DNA of 64,000 nucleotides, from the NCBI GenBank assembly GCA_035578905.1, contig JAQJVL010000250.1, positions 551,164-615,163 of the forward strand, in the 5' to 3' direction. The notes below the pieces were generated by a model, which made no database searches, was not told the DNA's origin, and saw only the letters and a program-made list of their open reading frames with translations. Source of the stretch: Stictocephala bisonia. Its lineage: Eukaryota; Arthropoda; Insecta; Hemiptera; Membracidae. This document shows, piece by piece, positions 33,806-45,807 of the stretch (positions are counted from its first letter, which is position 1; every line of letters begins with the position of its first letter). The translations under genes were made by a program, and so were the position numbers.

Positions 33806-34670
33806 TTTGATGTACTAATCAGCCTATGCTCTCATTTAAGATTTCCTTGACTCCTTGCGGGCAGTCGCCTTGATATGACAGAAAAATGGTACTTATTTCA
33901 GAAAGTAGATTTATAGCTGAAGTAATGATGTACCAGTTTTATTGCTTTATCTGAAATCTTCAGAAATTATTAAGCCAGTGTGGGACTTTATAAACACCCT
34001 GTAGAATGTATTTGAACATAATTTTAAAACTGTGATTCATTCAGCGCTATCAAACATACATAAGTGATTGTAACTTTAAGTTCGATGCATGTACTGATTT
34101 GCAATGTTGAACACAAATTTAACCAATATCATTGATTCAATAAATTATATTGATGTTCTCAAGCATGCCTTGAACTGACAGGCCTAGGATTAACTATGAT
34201 AAAATAAGTCACAATTCAAGTAAGACAATTGTATACTTTGATCTTCCGTTTACACTTTAAGAGTCTGCAGAGATTGTTGGTCATGTTGGTTTTAATCCCT
34301 TAAGAACAATGTTATTTGCGAATCCATATATTCTTGTTATTTATTGACCAAAAGTTGTGTTTGAGGTGTCATTTTAAACGTTATCATATTGCACATTGGA
34401 TTAACTTATGATATTTTGAATACAAACCCCTAGTTTTGAAAAATAAGTGAAAATAAAAACCTCAAACTAAATAGTTTTTATACATTTTTTAAATAAAACT
34501 AATTAGAAATTGGCAAAGCAATTCTACTGCACATTTTCATTCTTGATTAAATGAAATTTGTTTGGCAAACATTCTGTTTAAAAATAACTGTTTAGTTTGG
34601 ATACGCGTGATCGTATGTCTGGTTCGAAAATAACATTGTTCTTATGGGATTCAAACCAACAGTCTTGTTG
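33806..34670. other. No recognisable gene
   Basis: AT-rich sequence between the LINE and the gypsy element. No ORF1 for the LINE was found on the minus strand. Confidence 0.4.
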
Positions 34671-34776
34671 TGTATCTTCATAATATTATAACTTATTATT
34701 TAATACAATTAATTGTAAGAAATTTACAATGAAATATAACATCTGTACAAAACATCTGTTTATAATAATTCTCTCA
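34671..34776 (-). repeat. LTR-like direct repeat, downstream (3') copy
   Basis: Plus-strand landmarks TATCTTCATAATATTATAAC, TTATTTAATACAATT, TTTACAATGAAATATAACATC and TATAATAATTCTC occur in the same order at 38022-38170. It lies just past the pol stop codon at 34814. The 38-kb copy carries about 45 extra bases in the middle, so the two repeats have diverged by an indel. Confidence 0.75.
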
Positions 34777-34813
34777 CACTTAAATGTTACTTGTAAGGAG
34801 ATTTTGATGTATT

Positions 34814-36387
34814 TTACAAATCCATTTTAACAACTGGACGTCTAGCACGTTGAGAGCGACGCAGCAACTGAGTTGTTTCACGTTGTTCCAAGGTGGTCTC
34901 ACTTGTTTTGGTTGGAGTGTTGTATGGAGTATAATTATGTACAACTGGTAGCCTGTAAATGTAGAGTCCCTATTGCAGTTGTACTGTGATCCTTGTTTGA
35001 AATAACTTCTGTTGTATCGGTGACTTTTAAATGTTGTTTTGGCAAACTCGAGTTTGACTTTTCTCTGACTTCTATTTCTTCTGGATCTGGAATAACTGTT
35101 GGCTGTTGTAAAGTTGGACTGTAAACATTGAACTTTGTAGGATTCATTGACAAGACAGTGTGAGGGTTTGATGTCTTGAATTGTACTTCACATTTCCTTA
35201 ATTAATCTATTTGTCTCTTGATGGTGTAACCTTTGTCAAGGTCAATAATATAATGCAGCCTAACTAGTTTCTCTGCTACAGTTTCATAGAGCCAAAATCC
35301 TGAAGGAGAGTAATTGTACACTTTTTCCCACGCTTAGTGAATGTGTCAGATGTGGTTGAACTGCCAAGTTCCTATCAGACCTTTGTGGTATAATTAAATC
35401 AAGTTTTTTCGTACATTGTGTCCAAAAAGTTGTTCAGATTGTGTTTTTCTACTAGCCAAAGGAGTTGCTCGATATCTAAAAAGTAACATGTTAAGTTTAA
35501 GTTGTAAGGATTCTTTTTCACCTTCCATTGATGCCAACTTTTGTTTTATTATTTGAACGTAACGTTCGGCCTGCCCGTTTGTACTAGGATGGTCTGGAGC
35601 GATGAACCTTTGTTTTATACCATTTTTACTGCAAAAAACTTTAATTCTGCTGAAGTAAATACAGTGGTATTGTCACTTACAAGTATTTCAGGAAGTCCAT
35701 TGCTTGAAAATATTTCGCTAAGCATCTCAATCGTGGAATGGGAAGTTGGTGAAGAGTTTGATATCTTGGCTTCTGGCCACTTGGACTTTGCATCTACAAG
35801 AATCATAAAATGGTGTCCTTTATACGGATCTGCATAATCCATATGGACACGCTGCCAGTTCTCCTCTGGTTGGTCCCACACATGTAGAGAACTTTATTTG
35901 GATTGTTCTTAATGTCACAACATGCTCAACAGCTTTTGACAGTGAGCTCGATGTCTTTGTCAACATTTTTCCAATAACAGTACCTTCGAGCAAGAGCTTT
36001 CATTTTGACTATCCCAGGATGTGTGATGTGTAAATCAGGAAGTATTTCAGGTTGCAGTTTCAAAGGTATGACCACTCGCTGTCCACGAAAAATTGCTCCT
36101 CTATAGAGATTAAACTCGGTACTGTGTTCCTTTCCAGATTCCAAATCTTTTTTAAGTTTTGGTAGAATTGGGTCTTCATCTGTGCATTGAATAATAACTT
36201 CATGTGTAATAGTTCTGGTTGAAATAGCATTTATGGTTTGTTCATTTATAATGCATTCCTCATCTATGGTTCCTGGATTATCAATAAGAGGTGATCTATA
36301 TATGTAATTAGCATTTTTATGGTCTTCCGAACATCTGTGTACTACTGAATAATTGAACCCATTCAAAAATGTTACGTAACGAAGCAA
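34814..36387 (-). pseudogene. Gypsy integrase and pol C-terminus (broken)
   Basis: From 36387 downwards on the minus strand: end of RNase H, the H2C2-type N-terminal zinc region (HITHPGIVKMKALARRYCYW then VKSC), the catalytic core (WQRVHMDYADPYKG with the first Asp, LVSDNTTVF with the second Asp, and a GQAERYVQIIKQ segment near 35560-35580 carrying the Glu), and a worn linker. The C-terminal tail ends LRRSQRARRP...KMDL at a stop at 34814-34816. D, D and E are each visible, but in different frames, so the enzyme is not encoded intact. Confidence 0.85.
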
Positions 36388-36788
36388 TCGTGAAACAGTG
36401 CTGGGAGTGCTTTGTTTGGATGAAAAAAATATTTAAATGGTTTATTATCTACAATTAGTGTAAATTTTCTTCCATGTGGGTACTGATAACATTTGAGGAA
36501 ACTCCAGAAAACAGCAGTAGCCTCCCTGTATAACTGTGAGTAACCTTGTTCAGCTGAAGAAAATGATCTTGAAATGAATGATATTGGGTGTTCTAAACCG
36601 TCAATAATATGAGAAAATACACCTGATAATCCGACTGGGCTTGCATCTGTTGCTAGAGTTAGAGGAAGTTCAGGGTCGAATGGAACAAGTACTCTATCAC
36701 TGAATATTTCTTGTTTCACATGATTGAAGGCATTTTCACACTTTGGATTCCATTGAAATTTGGTATTCTTTTTAAGAAGTTGATACAA
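36372..36788 (-). pseudogene. Gypsy RNase H segment
   Basis: A 138-codon frame with KFQWNPKCENAFNHVKQEI (connection region), then LTLATDASPVGLSGVFSH containing the first RNase H Asp, the E of YSQLYREATAVFWS and the D of LIVDNKPFKYF. These match the usual Ty3/gypsy RNase H order. It overlaps the next frame downstream by 16 bp, a sign of frameshift rather than of gene structure. Confidence 0.85.
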
Positions 36789-37560
36789 AGGTAGTAGAAG
36801 TGATGATGCTTGAGGAATGAACTTTCAATAGTAAGCAGTTAAGCCGAGGAAATCCCTTAATTCATTGTCATTTCTTGGACGTGGAGCACCTATTATAGCT
36901 TTCACTTTTAAAGGAGATTTCTTCATGCCTTCAGCACTAATGATATGGCCTAGGTAGCCAATCTATTGTTCAAAAAACTTACATTTTTTCAATATTTAAG
37001 TGTAAATCCAGTTCCCGCATTTGCTGCGAACACTTTGTGAGTCTGTCTTTGCACTCTGTTAACGTAGATCCTTGGATTATATGTCATCAAAATATAGGCT
37101 GTGCCTTCTAGACCATCAATAGTCTTATCTATGAACTTTTGGAACTCATTTGGTGCACTCTTGATTCCAAACGCAAGTCGATTCATTAGATGTGTTCCCT
37201 TATGTGTAGATATTGTTTGTAAAACTTTACTGTTATCGTCAACCTCCAACTGTAAATATGCCTTATGAACATCAAGAGTACAATAGAACCATTTTATAAA
37301 ATATTTCTTCAATCTTTGGAATTGGATAGTGTGCATCAATCACTTGAGGATTTAGGGTTAATTTGTAGTCCACACATAATCTGACATCCTCATTAGCGCT
37401 GGGTACCACAACAAGGGGTGATCCCCATTCAGAAAATCACTCCACTTTGGTGATAACTCCTTGATTTTCAAGATTAGTCAGTTAATTTTCTACCTTATCA
37501 CGTAGTGCATACGGAACTGGCCTCGCTTTTGTAGTTTAACACATATATTGGCTTTAAAGA
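36789..37560 (-). pseudogene. Gypsy reverse transcriptase segment (frameshifted)
   Basis: Includes FYCTLDVHKAYLQLEVDD (first catalytic Asp region), RLAFGIKSAPNEFQKFID and, one frame over, the YFDDI catalytic box at about 37080-37094. After it come LGHIISAEGMKKSP and a DFLGLTAYY-like segment at 36830-36960. At least two frameshifts and several stops separate these parts. Confidence 0.85.
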
Positions 37561-37990
37561 AGCGTGTGTTGTAATGCTGCACCTATAATTGGGAATCAAC
37601 CCTATTTTATTTTGGAAAACATCCTTGAAAGACTTACATATTTCTTCTCTGAATTTGTTTGCACTGTTTGTTTTGTTAGATGAATTATCTACATCGATCT
37701 TGTTAATACTTATGTTAAGGTGTCTAAGCCACGAACGGCCCAATATTGCCACAGAAGGTCTATCAACTATAAACAGTTCTTCCATGAACTTAGTTTTGTC
37801 ATATTGCACTGGAACCTTTAACACTCTTTAAGGAGTGAATGCTTCACCAGTGTACGTACGAAAACGTACATCAGTTGGCTCTAAATCTATGTCTAATCCC
37901 ATTTCCTTATGACTCAATATGCTTATGGGGCTACCAGACTGGACTTAAAAAAGTGTTGTCTTCTTACTAAGTTTGACTGGCACCATAAAC
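37498..37990 (-). pseudogene. Gypsy retropepsin-like C-terminus and RT leader
   Basis: A 108-codon frame begins LKVPVQYDKTKFMEELFIVD and contains AILGRSWLRHL, which fits the ILGxDWL strand that follows the flap of retroviral-type aspartic proteases. Upstream, in frame with gaps, the sequence continues towards 37990 (KEMGLDIDLEPTDVRFRTYTG). The DSG active-site triad was not found, so the protease is incomplete. Confidence 0.65.
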
Positions 37991-38021
37991 TTAGAATAAT
38001 AATCCCATCCAAAATTTGTTT

Positions 38022-38170
38022 GTATCTTCATAATATTATAACTTATTATTTAATACAATTGTAAGAAATAATCACCATGTTCTTGGTTAACAAAACTCAA
38101 CTTTTATATTTTTAATATTTACAATGAAATATAACATCTTTACAAAACATATGTTTATAATAATTCTCAA
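38022..38170 (-). repeat. LTR-like direct repeat, upstream (5') copy
   Basis: Partner of 34671-34776 (see that entry). The ~45-bp extra segment (about 38060-38108) contains cttggttaacaaaactcaac. A primer-binding site next to it was not recognised. Confidence 0.7.
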
Positions 38171-38241
38171 CCTTGGACGAGAGTCTCTGCTGACTCTTAA
38201 CTTATTTCTAGTATGTACAGTATAATCAAAATTGATCAATC

Positions 38242-39250
38242 TCATATAATCCAGTCATTTGCTAGTTTTACCTGGCAATGATCTCTGGATGGACATTTGG
38301 ATTTGTGAATCCCTGGATTTAATTTAAACTCGTTTAAATCCGTATATTTTTGGAGTTCTTTTATAAATTTAATTTTTCCTTGATTGAAAAGTGCTGATGT
38401 TGTATCACAGCCACTGAGGGCATGCAAGATAAAATATGATCTGCGACAGTTTTGTCTATGATACTTTTTGTTAAATGTATTTGTTGTGAAAGTTTTCCTC
38501 TTCCTGGTTTGAGAATATATACTGTATATGTTTGTACGTATGGATACAGATGTAAAAAGAATAAGAGGGGCTACATCTTTTTCAACCAATATTACGAAAT
38601 CGAATTCCAATAAAACGCTTAGAGCAGTATTGATTATAAGCGTATCCGCTTGCACTATGGCTTGATTGACCATGAAGTTCACAGTTATGTCTTCAAAATT
38701 CCTATGAGGCGGTTTTCGTTTGCATCATTGCCCTGGACTTTAGATTTTGACACAGTTGGGATCATTGTCTCGTCAAAAAATGTCTACTAACAAGTTTTGT
38801 GTGATCGTCGGTATTGCTCTGCGTATGTGTTTCTCTACGGCTTGCTAAATCTTCAATATTCGTCAAATATGATAATGGCATTTGATGTATAGTTCGATCG
38901 AAAGTATTTAACGGATTTATTGCAAATGAATGAAAACGATTCATTGTGATGCCAAATGGCTCAGTGTAATAAGTGTCCGCAACGATGATAAACACTGTAT
39001 TTCCAAACGGTATATCTCCAGAATTTTGTTCATATGCCTTATACATAGAAGATTTGATACGTTTGCGCATGCCATCGACATGGAAAATGGACAATGGAAA
39101 TAAAGCAAGTTTGTACCTAAGGACGTTTTTTAACTTATTCTGTCCACAAACACCAACTGACTTTATCTGGTCATTACGTTTGAATTTCACGGCATAGAAA
39201 TCGTTGCCAATGATTTTAGAAATACCAGCACTAGCAATTACTTGAGCCAT
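38242..39250 (-). pseudogene. Broken gene with FEN1/XPG-like motifs (transposon-associated family, inferred)
   Basis: Two minus-strand frames, 39250-38762 (starting MAQVIASAGISK) and 38682-38242, join across a worn 80-bp stretch that still reads KVQGNDANENRL, so this was one gene. The downstream half has VQADTLIINTALSV, then VILVEKDVAPLILF, then FILHALSGCDTTSALF. That order recalls the acidic motifs of FEN1/XPG-type nucleases (an ADxL acidic helix, an EDxDLL strand, and a GCD followed by a helix-hairpin). The middle motif is altered here (VEKDVAP), so activity is unlikely. I recall the GCDTTSA signature from uncharacterised, multi-copy proteins in invertebrate genomes; that link is from memory and unverified. 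It directly abuts the gypsy element. Confidence 0.5.
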
Positions 39251-39259
39251 GTGGCAGTT

Positions 39260-42015
39260 TATGTTTTCGTCTCAGATAGCTCCAGTGCTGTAGGACACAG
39301 GAAAGTGGGTTTTCAACCTTATAGTAAAATATGCATAATCAGTTCTATAACTATTTTTCTAGATGTACACTATTTTTCAGATGTATATAATCTTATAACT
39401 TACTGTCATCACTCATCAGTTAAAATTAAATTTCACGTTTTGGCGTAGATGTATAATGAGCTTGATGTTTGCTGCCCTTGTAACAAAAACGATTGATTCT
39501 ATTGAAAAAAAAAAAACTATCGATTATGGCAAATTGTAGGAAATTTTCTCTAGTTTCATTTTGTACTTAACTGCTTTTATCATGCAATTTAGTCAGAAAG
39601 TATATATTGTGAAAGCGTTTTTTTAAGCGCCAAGTTTCAATATGGCAGTGCGAGCGGCAAAGATATGAGATGGCAAAGTTGAAATTTAGGAAGAGCACAT
39701 CCCGATCTATAAATCAATTTTCAAAAGTCCCGGAACACTTTCCAAGTAAATCTATATTTTTTGACCAAATGACTGGACTAATAGCCTAAATATTGAATAA
39801 ATCTGTCCTTGTGTTTCAAGTTATGTCTTTTAATTAAAAAATAACTAATCCTTTGATGAAGCAAACTGATTTGATATTTTCACTTAGATTGAATATTGTC
39901 TGCAAAACTATGTACCTTCTATATCACTTAATAACTTGTTCATAAAATATTGAAAAATGTAAGGAGCTACTCTATCCAAAACATACGCCTGCTTATTGAG
40001 TATATTAATACAGGCGATGTTTGCAAGTCAGCAAAGGTCACATACAATTCAAGTTTCAGGCTAGATATAGCATTTAAAGATGGAACTTCTGTAAATAAAT
40101 AAAAATAACGAGCTGTTTCGATGTGAATATCTCGAAGATGGCGACTCATACAAAAAAGCAATGTATGAGACGAAATTTGATAAGGATAAAATTAAGAACA
40201 ATTGAAGACCTATAAGGGTCTTATAACACAAAGCTAGCTAATAAAAAGTGTTGCCAACTGGACTTTGGTTTTCAAGAAAAAAAAAAAAAAATTCAATAGT
40301 AAAGTCATATTATATAACGTTTTTCGCCGTTTTGGACTCTTATTAAATATGGCTGCACTTTGAAAATTGGTAAAATTTGTATTTTTCAAAAATGAATTTC
40401 CTATTATGACTAATAATGGAACTTTTGTTGTTTTTTTAAATAAATTTTATTGTAGTGGTTACTTTACACAAAAATTTCATTTGTTTTATAATTTAATGTA
40501 GTTATATAAAGCTATGACAGTTAGAATCTATCGATTAATGTTTTTACTCTAAAATGCTGTTTTAACCTCAAATATATCAACCAAGTTATAATTTGATTGA
40601 AAAAGGAGTTATAACTTGATTCATTGAGTATAAATTTACATTTTTAATGAGACCTTACACATCAAAATAGCTTTAACATAAAAAAGTCATGATAAAAGCG
40701 ATTTTACAAGTTTAGTAAACCTTCAAAACTAATAATTTTTTAAAGGTAATTTTATAATTTTTTTGTATGGAATTCATTATTTTATAGTCGGTAGATAAAA
40801 AGCTGATATCATATTTTCAATTTTTTTTATCGACAGCTGTCAACAAGCATCTTACGGGTGTTTTGATGTTAACGTGATTTTTATAAAACTTTTTTCGTAG
40901 CAACAGTGAAACATGTTGGAAATCCAAGATTTTCCTTTCATGACTTTGTTTTATATTTTTATGCACAAGGACCAAAAAACCTTTATCAACTATTTTAAAT
41001 TAAAAATGCAATTATGATTTTCTTAAAATTTCCAACCACGATTTCAATCCACCATCTTGATTTTTTCGAATTTGCCAGTATCCATTAGTAAGTAACAGCT
41101 TTTATAAGAACGTAAATATGATTCGAAAAAAAAATTTTAATGTATGTACATATTTGTTATAACTTTTATTCATAACAGTCACGATAATGGTGAAGAAGCA
41201 CAATTTCCCATCCGCTATTTTTTCATAATATTTTCTATGTTAAAATCGTAATAAGAGATTTATAAAGACCCCTGGGTACTAATCTTCATTAAAATATATA
41301 ACGTATTTTTCTATTTATTCCAATTATTTATTTACTTGTTGTTTACCATGTAAATGGGCTATTTTCGGACTTTACAACTGATACATTTCTGGAGTTGAGA
41401 CCTTCCTTAACAAGTTCCAAATGGTTTCAAATCGATATAGCACCTTTCTATTTAATCGGAACTTTCATACAATGTTTTACCTGATTTCTTGTAATATAAG
41501 ATAGCCATGCGTTTGTAGGGTAGGTAATGTAATCTCTATGTTTGTAAGTTACGTGAACTACAGTACTTCAAAACATAAATGTTATTTAGTTGGAAATTAA
41601 GAAATATTGTATTTGTTCAGTGATTTTAAATGCTATTTAAGATGTAATCTAAAAATAACCGATCAAACAATATAGTTTACTTAAAAGAAACAAAAATTAT
41701 AAAAAACAGAAGTAATTGCATAATTAGGCTTATTATTATTAGTATATTAGGAGAGATAGGACATCAGCAAACTTACCTAAGGAGACCCAAATCCAATAAC
41801 ACCACAGTAGTACTAAACAAACAGTACTGTAATAGCAAAAATTTTCCGTGCCGCTGGCACTTTACTCAGGTAAGTAGACTATAAGAGAGACTGGCTTAGA
41901 TTCCCAGCTTATTACAGTATTAATTTGAAGCTATACAAATTGGAGCATTTTTGTACCAACTTAAAAATTATAAAATTGAAATATCCCTAATACTAATTAC
42001 CTAAAAAAGTTGAAT
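39260..42015. other. AT-rich stretch without recognisable gene
   Basis: No coding sequence or known repeat was recognised over about 2.75 kb. Short A runs occur at 39505-39516 and 40279-40292. The frames at 39242-39448 and 39967-40161 show no motif. Confidence 0.4.
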
Positions 42016-42017
42016 CT

Positions 42018-42295
42018 TTTATTTATTTATTTTTTTTTATTTATTCATAAGACGCCGATCGTCAAGATATGGGCGAATATGGATTTCGAATGAGTGTAGA
42101 TGAGCGAATGTAGTCATTGTTACAAACTAAGGCCGACTATTCCTTAGAAAGTGTCATTAATTAATAGCCCAATGACAAATGAACAGCCGGTGGTTATCAG
42201 CTGATCCTTCTCAAAATGTATTGACTCTGATTGGGATCGAACTGAGAACCTTTAGCACATGAAGCTGGGATTGAACCAACTACGCTACCGACAGT
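42018..42295 (-). mobile_element. tRNA-derived SINE, full-length copy
   Basis: On the minus strand: an A-box-like GGTAGCGTAGTTGG (plus 42276-42289), a B-box GTTCGATCCC (plus 42233-42242) at the expected spacing, a ~190-bp body (cagctgataaccaccggctg, then gacactttctaagg), a CTTGACGATCGGCGTCTTAT 3' end and an AATA-type tail (plus 42018-42048). The same body and tail occur at 62520-62778 on the plus strand and, worn, at 57092-57205. Three copies with common ends confirm a SINE family. Confidence 0.9.
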
Positions 42296-44125
42296 ATTTA
42301 ATATTTAATTTTATATATTATTTAATATTTATTAATATTATTTAATATTTAATAAATAGATTTAACATTAAACAGATAAATAGCAACCTCAAGTCAAACT
42401 TAGCCTTAGTGGTAAACATTGTTATTGAAAAAAATTCAATTGAGACATTTGATTTCTTCTCTTTTGCTTTCAAGTTAGTCTGATGTGTGTAATTAAATAT
42501 TAACTTAAAGTATGAAAAGTGAAGAAGAACATTACAGTTTTTATAAGACATATGTTTGTCTTATTTGTCTTTTTAATGTAAGTAATAGCTGAAATGCTAT
42601 AATGCATAAAATGTACTATTCAAATAAAAAAAGAAATTGTTATTATTAATTAGAATACTTCAGTAAAATGAGTTATTTTAACTAAAAATACTGAGACTAG
42701 TATATCACAATCAAGTAATATAGTAGAACTCCAATTATATGAATCAGTTTAAACCAATTATATGAAAAACGATTATTCAGATAATACAACATTTGGATAG
42801 TTTGATTTTTTGTCAAAAACGGTCCATTTTATTTAATTACTGAATGCATTTTGAAATGGAATCCAGGTAAGAGCCAAAAGAGTGATGAGCTATTTGTTTC
42901 TTCTCCAAATTTGCCTCAATCAGCTCTATCTGGGCTCTCAGTTAAACGCCTTGCTCATTTCTTTCTCCATCCATTTTACCGTTTCCTCTCCCTCCCTTTT
43001 TAGGGGTTCTCTACTCTCAGTCGTTTACCTCCCTCATGTCAACAAATATTTCATTCTCCATCCATCCGGCTCTCTTTTCTGCTTTCTGAATCTTTCGGCT
43101 CAGTACACCACGGGTATTTCGACTAATAGCTGCTCGCTTCTTCCTGCCCTCGGTGGTTATTTTAAAATGACCTGGTTGGGAATTTGCTACATATAATATT
43201 ACTGTCTTCTCTGTTTAAAATACAGTATAACCTAGGATATCTAGTCCTATGATATCCGGAACCTCTGATAACCAGCCCAGGCGGATTGGTAACAAAGAGA
43301 AGGAATATTAGTTTCCAGCGCTTGACCTTATGAAAGGTTGGGTGGGGAGAGCAATTTTCCCAACAAACGTGGTCTACACTATTTTTGGAAACATTGCAGT
43401 GGCATGTTGATAGACCAAACAGTTGCTGTTGACTGTGTCACTTTTCCGTGTGTGCACTAGTACGAGTTTTTATAGTATACTGTTCCACTGTTTTTTTTTA
43501 TTTACTTTATGTTTTAAAATAAAATATATCATCTTTTGATTTTTTTAATTTCCATTACGTGACCAGTAAGTACCTTAACCAAGAAATATGATACTAGCAG
43601 GCCAACCGTATTTTAGTTTTCATCTTTATTAAATACAAATTTGTGCTGTTTTATAAAATTATAATTAAATATTTAGGAAAACCTCTACAGTTCTGTACTA
43701 AACAATTCATTAATTACGTAGTTCCTTCAAAGCATAACTGTAATACCCGCAATGCATTCATACAGGAAAACCACATCTTTACTAGGGTAATTTTGTATCC
43801 GGTTTCAAAGTTATCCAGCCTACCCTGGCGCCATATTAGGCTGGATATGACAAGTTTTGCTGTACTTGTATTGCTTTATAGATACACAAGTTTTAATTTT
43901 CTTACTCTGAATCATTATATTAAGGTTAACATTTTTATTGGTTTGACATGAACTGTTTTGTATTTATTTGAGATTTAGTCTCGACTTATACTTAATTCTG
44001 CATTAAACCAGGACTATTATTTTTCTAAAGCTTAATTTCTAGATTGAGCAATGGAAATTGATTTATTTAGTACAATTTTACGACATTTCTTGCATTATAA
44101 CACTGATTTTATACATAAATAAATT
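42296..44125. other. No firmly recognisable gene; possible pogo/Tigger-like remnant near 43.2 kb
   Basis: AT-rich with a 104-codon plus-strand frame at 42882-43196 that shows no motif. At 43222 a CAGTATAACCTAGGATAT sequence followed by gatatccggaacctctgata resembles the ends of pogo/Tigger-type transposons. A second, weaker look-alike lies at about 42720 (tagtagaactccaattat). No matching inverted end was established. Confidence 0.3.
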
Positions 44126-44126
44126 A

Positions 44127-44563
44127 ACGTGTATGGGTGGGCGGGCGGGTCACTATCACTGTGCTTGTACAGGTGGGTCAATACCAATGTATATGTATGG
44201 GTGGGTCACTATCACTGTGCGTGTCTATAAGACCTATGTGGGTCAATAACACTGTACGTGTATGGGTGGGCGGGTGGGTCACTATCACTGTACGTGTATA
44301 GGTGGGCGGGTGAGTCAATATCAATGCACGTGTATAGGTGGGTGGGTGAGTCAATACCACTGTAAGTGTATAGGTGGGCGGGTGGGTCACTATCACTGTG
44401 CGTGTATAGGTGGGTGGGTGGGTCAATACCAATGTACATGTATGGGTGGGGCACTATCACTGTGCGTGTATAGGTGGGTCAATACCACTGTACATGTATG
44501 GGTGGGCGGGCGGGTCACTATCACTGTGCATGTATAGGTGGGTGAGTGGGTCACTATTACTGT
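44127..44563. repeat. G-rich minisatellite, locus 5, with dimeric organisation
   Basis: About twelve ~36-bp units such as CACTGTACGTGTATGGGTGG with GCGGGTGGGTCAATAC. Two monomer types tend to alternate: one ending GGGTCACTATCACTGT and one ending GGGTCAATACCACTGT or ACCAATGT, giving a ~72-bp higher-order repeat. Several units are shortened to one GGG run. Overlapping frames on both strands (HPPTYTRTV on minus, GGRVGHYHC on plus) translate the repeat. Confidence 0.92.
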
Positions 44564-44636
44564 AACCTACAATAACCTAACTACCTAGTTATTGTAAGTT
44601 AGGTTAGCTTAGGTTGGGTTAGTTTAGTTAGGTAGA
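44564..44636. repeat. Degenerate TTAGG/CCTAA-like patch
   Basis: taacctacaataacctaac is followed within 25 bp by gttaggttagcttaggttgg and gtttagttaggtag. Both CCTAA-type and TTAGG-type words are present, so the patch contains a partial inverted arrangement. TTAGG is the ancestral insect telomere repeat. This short impure tract could be an interstitial remnant or a coincidental simple repeat. Confidence 0.5.
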
Positions 44637-45800
44637 TCTTAACATTTTTACTATCGGCAAGTTTCTTACTGGTAACTTATGATAAAAAAAATAGTAGGCC
44701 TATATAAATTTAGTACTTAGTATATACAAAATCCTATACATTTAGTATATAAATTTATAGTATTTATATACTAAATCTATATAAATTCTATAAATCTATA
44801 TAGTATTATATAGATTTAGGATTATGAACATAATTTTACTTATGACTTATACTTACATGTTAAAGAAAAATATTACTTATCAAAAAACAAAGATATAAAT
44901 ATGAAAAAATGAGATGGGAAATTTGTTGGGCAATAAAACTCAGTTTTAAAAAATTCTTCAACATCAAATGTATTCACAATATAATAAAATATACATCCTA
45001 TGTAGTTCCTATGTACAGTATTAAGATTATATATACAAGTACATATGGTTTGACCGTAGGTGACAGTCAGGTACCAACCAACAAGTTTCAACACACAACA
45101 ACCTTCACTGCTAAGTAAAAACAATTTAGAATTTTTTCTTTATTCATTTATATTGTATTTTATGGAGTAACAATTAAACATACACATTGTCAATATACTA
45201 GCATGGATATTATTCCAAAGTACCGTACAATGTTTATTAAAAACACACAAAATCCTTGCTCTTTTATGTTAAAAAATTGCTCTAAAACTTATGAACATTT
45301 ACAGAAAGCAAGGCACATATCTGGGTAGCATTAGTAGTGCTTTACAATTACATTAAATGTTGAAACAATTTAGAAACAGTACAGAAAGATTAATTATTTT
45401 ATTAATACATACATGCCAATTCCCTTAAGCCAAAATTACATTAGAGTATTAACTAACCTGAATTTGTTTTCAAATAGACTGTTTTTTAAAAATATAACAT
45501 TAGCATTAACCTTAAATTATTGACTATGGATGCCTTTTGTTTTACTAATTGCCCATACTAGCCTGTCAGAAGCACAACTCAAGAACTAATACCAACCAAA
45601 TCTATATAAAATCAAATTGTAGCCTTCATTACTTTTAAAGTAATTTAGTTAATGTTGGTAAAATGCGACTATTCTTGAAAACATAATTTATTCTAATGTT
45701 CAAAATCGAGAAGAAAATAACTGTGATAAAAAAATTATATTACATTTATATGAGAAAACCTGGTTGTTTAGATTCTCTATCTATATGACATTGTATGTTG
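44637..45800. other. AT-rich stretch without recognisable gene
   Basis: The part at 44735-44825 is an unusual cluster of imperfect AT palindromes (ctatataaattctataaatc). No coding sequence was recognised. Confidence 0.4.
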
Positions 45801-45807
45801 TATAGAG

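Larger units (their letters stand above)
34671..38170 (-). mobile_element. Ty3/gypsy retrotransposon, internally deleted and broken
   Basis: A minus-strand element bounded by direct repeats at 34671-34776 and 38022-38170, with pol-derived segments between them in the order protease, reverse transcriptase, RNase H, integrase (from high to low coordinates). This order, with integrase last, is the Ty3/gypsy arrangement. No gag or env was found: protease-like sequence begins close to the upstream repeat, so the 5' part is deleted or too worn to see. Many frameshifts and stops make it non-functional. Flanking short target duplications are not evident. Confidence 0.85.

Noticed and set aside
35541..37831. 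Plus-strand ORFs of 98 and 80 codons
   Set aside because: Antisense shadows of gypsy pol segments.
44178..44537. ORFs rich in HPPTYTRT or GGRVGHYHC
   Set aside because: Translation of minisatellite locus 5.
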